The position numbers and the translations under genes are program-made. Below the pieces are notes generated by a model, which was given only the letters and a program-made list of their open reading frames with translations, was not told the origin of the DNA and made no database searches. DNA of 38,964 nucleotides from Nitrosomonas sp. (lineage in GTDB: Bacteria; Pseudomonadota; Gammaproteobacteria; Burkholderiales; Nitrosomonadaceae), in contig NZ_JAKFWH010000013.1 in the NCBI RefSeq assembly GCF_021731985.1, positions 1 through 38,964 on the forward strand, given 5' to 3'. Each line of letters starts with the position of its first letter. Positions within the stretch are counted from its first letter, which is position 1. Positions 1-8,299 of this stretch are shown in pieces.

Positions 1-127
1 GAAAACAAGAAATGAGGGTAATAATGCAAAAAATGATGCGATTCAGGTCAAAATTGGGCAAATTATCGCAATATTACATGATCACTCGGCTTGATCTCTA
101 CTGCGCGATGAGTTATTCAGCGTTTCC
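1..127. mobile_element. Terminus of an IS5-type insertion sequence (left window edge)
   Basis: The first 127 bases are the reverse complement of the last 127 bases of the window. The inner boundary carries the tip GGAAACGCTGAATAA (read outward to inward) next to a TTAA flank. A tip starting GGAA...GAATAA and a YTAR-type 4-bp target fit the IS5 subgroup of the IS5 family. The transposase body lies outside the window. A short open frame runs through it (bases 3 to 130), but I cannot assign it as the transposase end. Confidence 0.7.
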
Positions 128-207
128 TTAACACTACAGTGGCAGCGCAGATAGTTTTTTCATCCGCCTGAATTTTTCACGGGCAGAGCCTGCGCTGTCA
201 ATAGCTA

Positions 208-1491
208 TCACTCCAGAGTGCGTAACCGGAGATCCATCCACTGTTCAATCTTCATCAGAAGCTCAGTGCGTGCAGGTTCTTTTAAAAACAGATGCTGGTG
301 ATAACGCAGATTGGGCAGCGCCAAGACTTCGTTATCCGAATGATTCTTCAATGTAGCGCGAGAGAAATCCTCATTGCCCCAGGCTGGCGTGATCGGATCA
401 TGCTCCGAGTAAACCAGATAATAAGGTATTGTGAATTGATCCATGTTACGGCGAAAGTGCACAACCTCTTCTTCAATACCTTTCACGTAACGCAACAGGC
501 TGCGGCGGACGATCCAGCCATCGGCACGCATACGCGCTTTCTCTTCTTCATTATCGGTCAGATAATCCGTCACCCAACCCGGTGAAACAGGCGTCAGGAA
601 ACTTCGCAAGCCCGGCCAGGAAAATACTTCGAACATGCCATCTAATAGAGGCACAGTTATCAATGAGAGCAACTGATTGAATAGTAACAGCGGCAAAGGC
701 TCATTCTGGGGATGCTGAAAATGCGTTTCGGCGTGAAAAGACAGTTTGATCAATGGATTTGCCACCCAACCGCGCCATCCGGGCGGTTCGCTGACAGCAA
801 AAGCCGGTGCCAAAAAAACAATACCCCGCACGCGCTTGGCCGGATCGTCTTCATTCCGAACTTGCAGCAAATAAGAAGCAGCAACCAAAGCACCCAGGCT
901 GTGCGAAACAATAAACACAGGCCGTTTCGAATCACTCTGTGCATCGCACAGCGCAATCGTCTGCCTGAGTGCACGATCCAGAGTCCTGCGCAGCGGTTCC
1001 AGATCATGCAACAATAATTGCGCTAGGAAAGCGTCGCCAACTTCCTGTTTGCCTGCACCCGCCGCAAGTGCTTGATCCGCCTGTTGCAGTACCGGGTTAG
1101 ATAGGCCGTGCGCATAAAAATCGAACCCTGCAACAAAAAACTGCCGGGAAAAATAATGCGCCACTTCGCCATAACGCCCGATATGTTCATTCATGCCGTG
1201 AACCAGCAATACGCAGGCTGACGCTTTAGCGGGCTCTGGCGGAACAAGAGTCCGCAGGATTAGCGGTACATTACCACTCGATTGATAAATACTGCTTTCA
1301 TCCCCCCAGCGAGGATAGGGTTCACTGACAAACTTTTGATACGCACAACCTGATAACGCCACCAACATCAGAAACAGGCTTATCAGAATTCTCGCCCTGC
1401 CAAATAAGCAAGCACCATTTAACGGCACATATCGCCTTCGTGGCTCGGCCGGTAACTGCTCATAAAAAGAAAATATATGATGGAAGGCCAT
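208..1491 (-). CDS. Alpha/beta hydrolase lipoprotein (monoacylglycerol-lipase-like)
   Basis: A 427-residue serine hydrolase of the Hydrolase_4 type. After an arginine-rich N-terminus a hydrophobic stretch ends in the lipobox LSGC (residues 46-49), predicting a lipoprotein exported and anchored to a membrane. The oxyanion-hole motif LLVHGMNEH is near residue 95, the nucleophile elbow SHSLG is at 196-200 (Ser198), and a C-terminal HDPITP Asp and YHQH His complete the triad. The N-terminal 30 residues before the signal are unusually long; a GTG at 1428, preceded by GAAGGCG, would give a more typical signal peptide. The physiological ester substrate is unknown. It follows the SGNH hydrolase gene by 150 bp on the same strand. 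Confidence 0.8.
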   Translation of the reverse strand: MAFHHIFSFYEQLPAEPRRRYVPLNGACLFGRARILISLFLMLVALSGCAYQKFVSEPYPRWGDESSIYQSSGNVPLILRTLVPPEPAKASACVLLVHGMNEHIGRYGEVAHYFSRQFFVAGFDFYAHGLSNPVLQQADQALAAGAGKQEVGDAFLAQLLLHDLEPLRRTLDRALRQTIALCDAQSDSKRPVFIVSHSLGALVAASYLLQVRNEDDPAKRVRGIVFLAPAFAVSEPPGWRGWVANPLIKLSFHAETHFQHPQNEPLPLLLFNQLLSLITVPLLDGMFEVFSWPGLRSFLTPVSPGWVTDYLTDNEEEKARMRADGWIVRRSLLRYVKGIEEEVVHFRRNMDQFTIPYYLVYSEHDPITPAWGNEDFSRATLKNHSDNEVLALPNLRYHQHLFLKEPARTELLMKIEQWMDLRLRTLE

Positions 1492-1641
1492 GAATCATCA
1501 CTCAGGTGTAAATTGACTTGTTCCCATGAATAAGCAGCTTCCGGGCTTGCTTCAAGATCGGCTCTTAGCCGCAGGTGAAATTTCCACAGCTTTGAATACC
1601 ACTGCAACACTATCGTTGATCAATTTGCTCCGCGCGCCCAA

Positions 1642-2526
1642 TCAATACTTAAAAACACTTGACCCATCCGCTAACCGGCCGCTCGGCTGCTGGCAATATA
1701 TTTCTCGTCCCAATAACGTCTTATAAGCAAATTTTGGGCGCTGTTGCCAGGTTAATAACCATTCTTTCTTGCTCGGATGAAGACTGTGATTCAGTCCTTC
1801 GGCGAGATGCGGATTCCATCCATGGTGAGCCTGTCGAACCTTGGATGGCGCCTGATCCGGAGCTTCCTCAACACCACCCTGCCTATCACTGCGCAATGGA
1901 AACTGCTCTAGGATATCCCGATAAAACGCGCGCCGTTTCCAGTAATGCACATGAATGCCATCCGGCCCAAACCAGGCCGGTTCCTGCTCATACAACGTAA
2001 AATTCCAGCGCGATGCCATATCAATCAATCCTTGATACACGGATCGAACCCGGCTCACGGTTTCATTTCTGGGCAATCGGCAGAACGGATAAAAAATATT
2101 GCGATAGAACGTATAACGCCGCTCGGACAGATCTTCAATCGAAGCCATCGGCAGATTAGTCACGATAATCTGTGCAGACTGTTTCTGCAACTGCTCAACA
2201 CACCATTCCACTTGACGCAAAATCTGCTCCGGCGCCGATCCGTACAAAATATCGTTGCCAATATCCGTCAACAACGCAAACACCGGGCATGGCTCGGCCG
2301 AAGCAAGCTGCGGCCACAATCCGCTGGCAACAATCCCCGGCAATCCGCGCAGCAGCACTTGATTAGCCGATCCATACGCACGACCATGCCCGATTGCTGC
2401 CAAAATCTCACTCGGCCCGCCAAACCGCTGCTGCATCAGATGGGTAACGAGACGTAACGATAAAGTCAGATTGCTGGCACCGAGCAGGATGATACGGTTT
2501 TTTGGAGTTTCGTGATAGCTAACCAC
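1642..2526 (-). CDS. SGNH/GDSL-like hydrolase with embedded repeat
   Basis: A 294-residue protein with SGNH-hydrolase landmarks: block I LLGASN with the presumed nucleophile Ser18, a TDIGND stretch at 87-92, and a C-terminal PDGIHVHY block supplying Asp/His. The start is GTG at 2526, because an upstream stop excludes other starts and no ATG precedes block I. The substrate cannot be inferred. The C-terminal segment contains a 33-bp palindromic dispersed repeat (1816-1848) read in frame as 11 codons, which looks like an insertion into a linker. It lies head-to-tail with the downstream lipoprotein hydrolase, so both may be co-transcribed. Confidence 0.75.
   Translation of the reverse strand: MVSYHETPKNRIILLGASNLTLSLRLVTHLMQQRFGGPSEILAAIGHGRAYGSANQVLLRGLPGIVASGLWPQLASAEPCPVFALLTDIGNDILYGSAPEQILRQVEWCVEQLQKQSAQIIVTNLPMASIEDLSERRYTFYRNIFYPFCRLPRNETVSRVRSVYQGLIDMASRWNFTLYEQEPAWFGPDGIHVHYWKRRAFYRDILEQFPLRSDRQGGVEEAPDQAPSKVRQAHHGWNPHLAEGLNHSLHPSKKEWLLTWQQRPKFAYKTLLGREIYCQQPSGRLADGSSVFKY
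1816..1848. repeat. REP-like dispersed palindrome inside a coding region
   Basis: A 33-bp imperfect palindrome beginning CCATCCATGG and ending TTGGATGG with the core GAGCCTGTCGAACC. Repeats built on a TTCGACAGGCTCA-type core are scattered through many proteobacterial genomes (recalled, not searched). Here it sits within the SGNH hydrolase gene and, being a multiple of three, keeps the frame open. Confidence 0.55.
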
Positions 2527-2544
2527 TATGCTGAATTGAGAGGT

Positions 2545-2825
2545 TCATCCATTCTCTTCACTATTAATCTGATTGCGGATTTTTGATTTCAACGGAAACT
2601 TTTCCGGGTGCTCGATAAATTTGATCGTAAGATCCATGTCGATATTCGGGCAATAGAAATGACCGGGCGATTGTTCTTTAACATGAATATCGATTTAACA
2701 GGCTGATCTTTAAACCACGGAAATTCCGCATATGGCAGGGACAGTCCTTTATCATTCGATAACAACCAAATGCCGTGACTGGAAATGTGCGTGACTTCAG
2801 CCGCCAAAGTGTTTGTTGCTGCCAT
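2545..2825 (-). pseudogene. DUF2442 protein, frameshifted
   Basis: The first 47 codons from ATG 2825 read as a DUF2442 protein (VTHISSHGIWLL, LPYAEFPWFKDQPV). The continuation expected of the family (KEQSPGHFYCPNIDMDL, then FIEHPEKFP) appears in a different frame and runs to a TGA at 2545. The length of 281 nt is one short of a multiple of three, which fits a single-base deletion near 2684. DUF2442 genes commonly follow DUF4160 genes and resemble small toxin-antitoxin-like pairs, but the function is unproven. This copy is probably inactive. Confidence 0.75.
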
Positions 2826-2990
2826 GCGCTAATAAGCTCGTCATAATGAACCTCTATCAATGATTCGATATCGTTCTGTTGCTTCCGAATGTTAATAAGA
2901 ACTACCCGGATTGGTAGCAAATCAACATGGTGGCAGTAATGGCGATCTGCTGGAATATGAGATTTTCGACTTTAAAGCTAACATAATTTA
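2823..2990 (-). pseudogene. DUF4160 remnant upstream of DUF2442
   Basis: Minus-strand reading gives pieces typical of the small DUF4160 family: PADRHYCHHVD, then LLPIRVV, then DIESLIEVHYDELISAW, which is the characteristic C-terminal helix. The pieces are fused with residues missing and no start codon, so the gene is decayed. It overlaps the ATG of the DUF2442 frame, the usual arrangement for this pair. The match is to remembered family consensus only. Confidence 0.5.
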
Positions 2991-3023
2991 TCTTGATGCG
3001 CTCAAAATATCCGTTCGTTACTA

Positions 3024-4088
3024 GTAGTCAGTCAGTTTGAAAAACGAGGATGCAAACGTGTCAGTTTGCGACGAGCATCCTGAGAAGTGAAGCGCCAATT
3101 GACGGGAGCAGCTTTGGCATTGCGGGTATTGACATTTGCCTCTACTTCACGGTGCAGATGATCTTTGTTTGGAATGCGTTGTGTCAGGCACATGTTGGAC
3201 AACACAGCCAGCTCGATTCCGGCAATGTTTAACCAACTGCCGTGCTTGGGGGTGTAATGGAATTCCAGTCTTCGCGCTAAAGCGTGCGCCGGTTCGGCTG
3301 GGAAGGCCTCGTAGAGGGATCCGATTTTGTGGGTGTTAAGGTTATCCAAAACCACTCGAATAACGCTGGCCTGCGGATAAATATCGGCAATGTGCTTCAT
3401 GCACTGGGCAAACTCTATCTTGATGCGTCGATCGGTGATATCAACCTGGCGAAAGCCGCGCTTAGGCTCACAAATCATCATCAAGTTACAGACACTTGGG
3501 ACTTCCGTCGAAACAGACGACCGGACGCACCGGATCATAGGGCTCTTCATACAGATCGAAAACATCTTCCATCGCCGCCACAAAGTCGGAACTGACCTCT
3601 GGGATGCACCATTCCTGCTTTTGCCAGGGTTTAAGCGTGTTTTTTAAAAGCTGGCGAATGGTTTCGTAACTGCAGGAATCGGCGTAATTTAATTCCACTA
3701 CTTTGTCCGCCAGCAGACGCAGTGTCCAGTGGTTATGGCCATCGGGCGCCTTGCCGGGACGCGGATGATCTTTCAAGGCCGCTTCTGGCCCCTCCTTAAC
3801 GCAGCGCTGTCGCGTCTTTGCCACCATCGACGGCGAGACATTCAGCGCATCTATGATATCTTTGTCTCGCGAGCCCCCGGCGGCCTTGAGCAGAATGCGA
3901 GCGCGTGTTTGGCTGCGTGCAGCGCTCTTGCCTTTTTGCACTACGGCTTGCAAGATTTGTCTTTCATCATCACTCAGATTAACTTTGTATTTAATGGCAG
4001 GCATGGTAGGTTTCTCTCACAACAAAAACCTCTTAATAATATACTTTAAGATTATCTGACATCATTTTGTTTTTTAATGACTGACTAC
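3024..4088 (-). mobile_element. IS630-family insertion sequence, internally deleted
   Basis: About 1065 bp flanked by TA dinucleotides, the IS630 target duplication. Near-perfect terminal inverted repeats begin GTAGTCAGTCA at both ends. The single transposase gene is broken. The element sits between the DUF4160 remnant and an hslO fragment. Confidence 0.85.
3032..4004 (-). pseudogene. IS630-family transposase, broken
   Basis: The N-terminal part (ATG 4004) carries a helix-turn-helix region (KDIIDALNVSPSMVAKTRQRC) and runs to VVCFDGSPK, holding the first catalytic Asp. It then hits a stop near 3486. A second frame resumes at EPKRGFRQVDITDRR and contains VLDNLNTH (second Asp), EFHYTPKHGSWLN and IELAVLS (Glu) up to the C-terminal RKLTRLHP. 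About 30 residues that normally follow the first Asp are missing at the junction, so an internal deletion changed the frame. The product is not expected to be active. Confidence 0.85.
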
Positions 4089-4090
4089 TA

Positions 4091-4237
4091 GGAGAAATGA
4101 TCGCAATCACCTTGCTGCTGGGTGAAAACCTCAAACAAACCGGCCGATTGACGATTCAGTTGAATGGCAATGGCCCCGTTTCGATGCTGGTCATCGACTG
4201 CACCGATATGTATTGCGCAACAGTAGCGTCCGGTTAG
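4091..4237 (+). pseudogene. hslO: hslO (Hsp33 chaperone) internal fragment
   Basis: The plus strand reads GEMIAITLLLGENLK followed by GRLTIQLNGNGPVSMLVIDC, which matches the N-terminal third of the redox chaperone Hsp33 (roughly residues 50-95). Homology stops after IDC and the frame ends at 4237. The fragment starts directly at the IS630 right end, but the sequence left of the IS is not the missing hslO N-terminus, so this is a scrap left by rearrangement, not a simply interrupted gene. Confidence 0.7.
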
Positions 4238-4244
4238 AAGTTGA

Positions 4245-4440
4245 AAATCTAGTTGGTTAGCGGAATCGTACTGTTCTGGAATGTAGTCGGAGTCGTGCTG
4301 TTGAACAGGAACACCAACAACTTACCGGTTTCCGGGTCTTTGATGCGAACGGATGCGCCTCAGTTGCTCGGGATAGTCCTGCGAGAAACTGTAATCTTCG
4401 GCAATACCGGGTTCTCCGTTTCAACAGCTAATTTAACCAG
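4245..4440 (-). pseudogene. IS4-family transposase fragment
   Basis: Minus-strand reading gives DYSFSQDYPEQLRRIR in one frame and, overlapping it in a second frame, IKDPETGKLLVFLFN. These are consecutive pieces of the C-terminal part of IS4-type transposases (pattern YPEQLRRIRFKDPETGKTLVFLTNN). The frame is broken and the catalytic core is absent. No terminal repeats were identified. Confidence 0.5.
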
Positions 4441-4457
4441 GCAATACAAACTTTCTG

Positions 4458-4922
4458 TTAATTTTTATCATTCAATATGCCTTTTGATACATCGAGCGCC
4501 CCCGGACTGATTGTTCTTATTACTTTTCCCGGAACTCCGCCAATAATACTATTTTCTGTCACATCTTGTACTACCACCGCATTGGCACCAATAATCGTGT
4601 TGCCTCCAATAATAACAGATCCAAGTATTCGAGCACCTGGGCCAATCCAAACATCGTTTCCTATTTTTGGCGCCCCAGATCCGAAGCTACCACCCAAAGT
4701 AACGCCTTGCCCAATCAATACTCGCTCGCCGATGATGCAATCAGGATGTAATACAACACCTATACCGCCATGAGCAAAAGTTGAGTCCTTTCCAATACTG
4801 CATTGTGGTGGTATTACACTATTATAGAGAAGGAACATAAACCAGCGTAAGAGGCCGGGTATCAAGGGCACATGCAAACAATGTAAATAGTGTGCAACCC
4901 GGTAAAGATGGATAGCATTCAT
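4458..4922 (-). CDS. Serine acetyltransferase-like hexapeptide-repeat acyltransferase
   Basis: A 154-residue left-handed beta-helix acetyltransferase. A short helical N-terminus (MNAIHLYRVAHYL) precedes repeated hexapeptides (IGKDSTFAHGGIGVVLHPDCII, IGNDVWIGPGARIL, IIGANAVVV), and the domain closes with GGVPGKVIR. The HGGIGVVLHPDC segment resembles the CysE catalytic region. I chose ATG 4922, 17 bases after the preceding methyltransferase stop, because the family usually begins with this helix; the frame stays open upstream and ATG 4991 would overlap the neighbour. Likely O- or N-acetylation of a sugar or amino acid in a surface-polysaccharide pathway. Confidence 0.75.
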   Translation of the reverse strand: MNAIHLYRVAHYLHCLHVPLIPGLLRWFMFLLYNSVIPPQCSIGKDSTFAHGGIGVVLHPDCIIGERVLIGQGVTLGGSFGSGAPKIGNDVWIGPGARILGSVIIGGNTIIGANAVVVQDVTENSIIGGVPGKVIRTISPGALDVSKGILNDKN

Positions 4923-4938
4923 ATCTTGTGTCAAAGTT

Positions 4939-5844
4939 TCATATTGGTTTACGGCAAACGATTGTAAATACCGTTGTTTCCAGATCTTCATGGGAATAAT
5001 TTTTCCAGTCTGCATGAACCGGGAGTTCTGTAATATCACAGCGCTCACGATTAATCTCGATGATCTCGAACCCTTTATCCAGAAAAAATCGTTGGTAATC
5101 TTCACCTTGCAAGACATTGTGATATTGCACTATGTTTTCGAAAAGAAACTTGCGACCTGCAAGTGAGAATTGAAGGTATTTTTTTTGTGATACTTTGTCA
5201 TCGTAGTGCGCGAGATGATCATCAATACCAATTTGGTGAATACAAAAACCTCCGGGCTTTAACATCCGGAACATATCCCCAATTGATTCTCGAATGAAAT
5301 TTTTATTGATATGCTCCATTACATGGAAGCTAGTGATTAAGTTACAGCTTGCATCTGAATAGCATGCTAAGGAGCCATCACTATTAATAGTATATCTTGC
5401 ATTAAAATATTGATAAAGTTCTTCAAAAGAATTGACTGACTGAATGAACGCTAATTGAGCGCGTTGTGTAGCATTTATACTGGCATCAGATTCCCACTGG
5501 GATGCCAATTTACTGAAAGCGCTCTTCAGTGCGTCTAACTGTCGATTGTCCCAAACATCGTACAACTCCAAACTGACATCACTTTCGGAATTTAGAACAA
5601 GATACAAACCAAACCAATGTATCCACCCTGTGCCAAGTTCTACTGCCGCTCCACCATTCTTAAGTGCATCATACTTCCTAATCAATTGAATCAATTGGTC
5701 GCCACGATTAACATATACATCGATGTTTTGTTGTCGACGTTTTTTCTGACCAAATACATTACCCAGATATCTATATGTTGAACGAGTAAATTTATTTATT
5801 GAAAATGTTTTCAATATAGCGGCTGCTGCAAAGTACCTGATCAT
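4939..5844 (-). CDS. SAM-dependent class I methyltransferase
   Basis: A 301-residue protein with a Rossmann-type SAM site: AVELGTGWIHWFG (motif I) near residue 67, a mid-domain ITSFHVMEHI (motif IV-like), and MLKPGGFCIHQIGIDDH (motif V). The N-terminal hydrophobic-basic stretch (IRYFAAAAILKTF) is typical of cytoplasmic sugar- or lipid-modifying methyltransferases. It is directly upstream of the acetyltransferase with a 17-bp spacer to its chosen start, so the two probably form a small decoration operon that has been displaced from the main EPS locus by IS insertions. The exact substrate is unknown. Confidence 0.75.
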   Translation of the reverse strand: MIRYFAAAAILKTFSINKFTRSTYRYLGNVFGQKKRRQQNIDVYVNRGDQLIQLIRKYDALKNGGAAVELGTGWIHWFGLYLVLNSESDVSLELYDVWDNRQLDALKSAFSKLASQWESDASINATQRAQLAFIQSVNSFEELYQYFNARYTINSDGSLACYSDASCNLITSFHVMEHINKNFIRESIGDMFRMLKPGGFCIHQIGIDDHLAHYDDKVSQKKYLQFSLAGRKFLFENIVQYHNVLQGEDYQRFFLDKGFEIIEINRERCDITELPVHADWKNYSHEDLETTVFTIVCRKPI

Positions 5845-5982
5845 ATAACAACTGCGCTCCGTGTTAATCGAACTGAATAGGAACTAACCATGCTCAAACC
5901 TGCGTTGCAAGCCATTGCTTAGTAAGTTTAAATGAAAATTAAGCAATTTTTAATATACATAAGGCCGGATATTTAGTCAAAC

Positions 5983-6108
5983 TCAATGCAGCCCGCCTAG
6001 ATCATCATTTGGCGTTACACCCTCTGTGGGTAGTTGAATACCATGCAATTCGGCAAGCTTCTCGTTCACCAGCGTCGACCCGAAACCCGGTAAGAACTCA
6101 AAGAGCGT
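5983..6108 (-). pseudogene. ISNCY-type transposase fragment
   Basis: The minus strand encodes FGSTLVNEKLAELHGIQL, which resembles the FGPTLxxEKLAELHGIxLS segment of ISNCY transposases (DNA-binding part upstream of the DDE core). The frame ends soon after at 5983. Nothing else of the element is recognisable. The rest of the 5845-6160 gap contains no gene that I can identify. Confidence 0.5.
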
Positions 6109-6162
6109 GGCACACGGGTGTGGCTTCATCTAGCCGACGATTACAGATCAATCCATCCCAAA

Positions 6163-6640
6163 CTGAAGTGGTACCACAAAACTAGACAGGTGTTAAGCTC
6201 TGTTATGGACAATATAGAGGATCATAGTCACCAGCAAGAAACGCACGCGATATTCCAGTGAATTCAAGGCGAATTTAGTCAGAAAGCTCGATTATTAAGC
6301 ACGGCGGAACGCATAATAATGATCGAGTGCCACTACAAACTGAGTCATGTTCGCCAATGCCACTTACTGGATTTGGCACGCTCGACTTATTATCAGCCGC
6401 AACCGGCAAGTGATGTTGACTTGGTTTTGCTACGAAAGATGAACGAGCAATACCTCAAAACACCACAATATGGTTCACGTAGCTACGCCACGTTGTTTTT
6501 GCGTCAGGGAATACTGATTGGTCGCAAGAAAGCAGCTTCCATGATGAAGCCTGCACCCAATCATCCTTGGAGGGACATGCCTATTGAGCCTGCCATTGAT
6601 GGGCAATGTGCAACTTTGTAGCAAGTGAAAATGGGTAAGT
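6163..6640 (+). mobile_element. IS3-family remnant, internally deleted
   Basis: It begins with an IS3-like tip (TGAAGTGGTACCAC). An orfA start (SKKRTRYSSEFKANLVRK, about 6230-6295) jumps directly into orfB sequence (from about 6300), so most of orfA and the start of orfB are deleted. The right terminal repeat was not found, so the right limit is approximate. Confidence 0.6.
6319..6621 (+). pseudogene. IS3-family orfB N-terminal fragment
   Basis: A 100-residue frame whose first 75 residues (HYKLSHVRQCHLLDLARSTYY, then LRKMNEQYLKTPQYGSRSYA) match the HTH_21 region that precedes the integrase core in IS3-type orfB proteins. The DDE catalytic domain is absent and the last 20 residues diverge. 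It is a truncated transposase and not expected to work. Confidence 0.7.
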
Positions 6641-6692
6641 GGACATTTCTATTTGGCGCTGACACGATCTATTTAATGATCAGCTCAATAAT

Positions 6693-6712
6693 ACCCCGCT
6701 GCAGACAGCGGG
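6693..6712. terminator. GC-rich hairpin 3' of the secreted lyase-like gene
   Basis: Perfect CCCCGCTG/CAGCGGGG-type stem with a short ACAG-region loop, 25 bases beyond the stop of the minus-strand gene at 6737. TTCTTTAT follows on the plus side and TATTATTG on the minus side, so U-tracts are weak. It is probably a terminator for the minus-strand gene and may act bidirectionally. Confidence 0.5.
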
Positions 6713-6736
6713 GTTCTTTATAGCTAGCTAGTTTCT

Positions 6737-8095
6737 CTAATAAGTTATCGAATATGTGGAACTTGTACCAGACAAGTTTTCCGCAGCGTCAAATGCCTTA
6801 ACAGTATAACTATAAAGAGCTCCTGTTGCGCTCCCCACAGAAGTAGAAATCATATCCGTATATTTGGTCGTAATACTTGCTCCAATTCTTTTTCCATTTC
6901 TATAGATAGCATAGCCCGCGACACCCACTGTATCAGAAGAAGGGATCCAGGATAATGCAACTGAGGAAAAAGTCGTGGATTTCGTCAGTTTCCCTGTTAA
7001 ACTGCCGGGTGTAGAAGGCGCTACAGTATCAAAATTATGGCATGAAACACCATCACCACACGGGAAACCATTCCATATTTCCAATCCAGTTGAATGTGAC
7101 TCGACTGTAGGATAACCGCCACTATAAGCGTCATTAACCATAATCCGGGTTATCGGGAGATTATATTGTCCCATAGTTGATCCGTGGTAATCAACGAGTA
7201 TTTCACCATCAATGGCTGCCCAGAAACGTCCATCGCTGCCACTTGACCGGTGCCAGTAAACTTCAAATTTAAACCATTTGTCCAACGGAACTGGAACAGT
7301 GTGATTTTCCTCGCGCCAGTAAGTAACGCCCGGGAAGGGGCCATTAGCTAGATTATCACCTTTTGTTAGCCAGTAGAGATTGCCATCTATTCCTTTCAAT
7401 ATATTGATATTAATCCGGTAGTCTCCGTAGTCTTCATTGCCTGCGTACCCGCCCGTCTTGAATGCAAATTGTGTGCGCCAGTTTCCTGATGAAACCGCAC
7501 TATCTAATTTGTCTACCATGTCTGCTGGATACTTGAACCAGTATGTGATGTATAAGTCTTTAACATCACCCTTTGATGATGGCCTATTAATCAGTAAAGC
7601 GGCTTGAGAACCAGCTTGTCCAACAGCACCTTTTATTTTTACATTTTGAAAAAGCTCATTGACCACATTCCCTTTGGGTCCGGTAACCGGTCTAATTTGA
7701 TTGGTTATGTAATTGCCAATAGTTGCGGGCGTAATAGGATCGACAGTTATCAATTGGATACCCGAGAAAATTGCACCCAGGGCATTTATCGGCCATCTAT
7801 GACCAGTTTCCTGATCAGTTCCAGTGATTTGTTGCCATGCACCATTACCGGTAGGATAGTAATTATAGGGTGCTCCAACAGAAACCCCGGGACCAAAATT
7901 AGATTTAAAAAGCATAGTTGCTGCATATGATGCGGGAGCAACAAAACAGATCATGGCAAAGAACAGCGCTATGAAGAATATCCTGCGGTGATTTGACCAA
8001 AAAATACGATTCTCATGGGATTGATTGGATTGCATTGTTTTGCCAATCCTTAGCAGCGAGTTGGCAATTGGTGATACTTGATTATTAATGTTCAT
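6737..8095 (-). CDS. Secreted ConA-like (polysaccharide-lyase-like) protein with Fn3 domain, paralog A
   Basis: A 452-residue exported protein. A long polar N-terminus (about 35 residues) precedes a hydrophobic signal segment ending SYA-AT near residue 59. Residues about 60-350 are rich in beta strands and aromatics (YWFKYPADM, NWRTQFAFKTGGYAGNEDYGDYRI, WFKFEVYWHRSSGSDGRFWA, DGEILVDYHG), the look of a concanavalin-like polysaccharide lyase/heparin-lyase-I-type fold. Residues about 365-450 form an Fn3 domain. Two further copies lie at 10178 and 11981. The gene has a good Shine-Dalgarno (AAAGAGGA) and a c-di-GMP riboswitch upstream. Whether it cleaves or only binds polysaccharide cannot be told from the sequence. 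Confidence 0.75.
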   Translation of the reverse strand: MNINNQVSPIANSLLRIGKTMQSNQSHENRIFWSNHRRIFFIALFFAMICFVAPASYAATMLFKSNFGPGVSVGAPYNYYPTGNGAWQQITGTDQETGHRWPINALGAIFSGIQLITVDPITPATIGNYITNQIRPVTGPKGNVVNELFQNVKIKGAVGQAGSQAALLINRPSSKGDVKDLYITYWFKYPADMVDKLDSAVSSGNWRTQFAFKTGGYAGNEDYGDYRININILKGIDGNLYWLTKGDNLANGPFPGVTYWREENHTVPVPLDKWFKFEVYWHRSSGSDGRFWAAIDGEILVDYHGSTMGQYNLPITRIMVNDAYSGGYPTVESHSTGLEIWNGFPCGDGVSCHNFDTVAPSTPGSLTGKLTKSTTFSSVALSWIPSSDTVGVAGYAIYRNGKRIGASITTKYTDMISTSVGSATGALYSYTVKAFDAAENLSGTSSTYSITY

Positions 8096-8209
8096 TCCGA
8101 TTCCTCTTTAAATTTACAAGGACGGAACTGCGTAGATACACCTCGATTGGTTTACTCGATACGTTTCACTGCACGTGCTATTGCATTGCACGATAATTGG
8201 AACGACTGG

Positions 8210-8298
8210 CGTTATCTGGCAGCCCTGCCATCTTGGGGCATTGGCCCTTTAGATCAGTGACTTTGCGTCCCCCGCTTTCGCAGGGTTTGCCTTTTTCA
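8210..8298 (-). promoter_or_regulatory. Cyclic-di-GMP class I (GEMM-I) riboswitch
   Basis: On the minus strand, GGCAAACC opens the element, followed by a P2 hairpin closed by a CGAAAG (GAAA) tetraloop, then the hallmark GGGACGCAAAG, a CTAAAGGGCC segment, and GATGGCAGGGCTGCC at the 3' side. This order of conserved blocks is that of GEMM-I aptamers. It ends about 115 bases before the ATG of the secreted lyase-like gene at 8095. A CGTGC/GCACG hairpin follows (about 8170-8190) without a U-run, so on/off mechanism is unclear. Confidence 0.88.
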
Positions 8299-8299
8299 T

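Noticed and set aside
750-1017. Open frames on both strands inside the hydrolase gene
   Set aside because: They overlap a gene with a full catalytic triad and have no family features; they are shadows of its codon pattern.
4253-4510. 85-codon plus-strand frame
   Set aside because: The opposite strand carries recognisable IS4 transposase pieces, so this frame is antisense.
7604-7930. Plus-strand open frame of 108 codons, with a similar one at 10358-10669 on the opposite strand
   Set aside because: Both are the antisense of the same conserved part of the lyase-like paralogs; they are similar only because the sense genes are.
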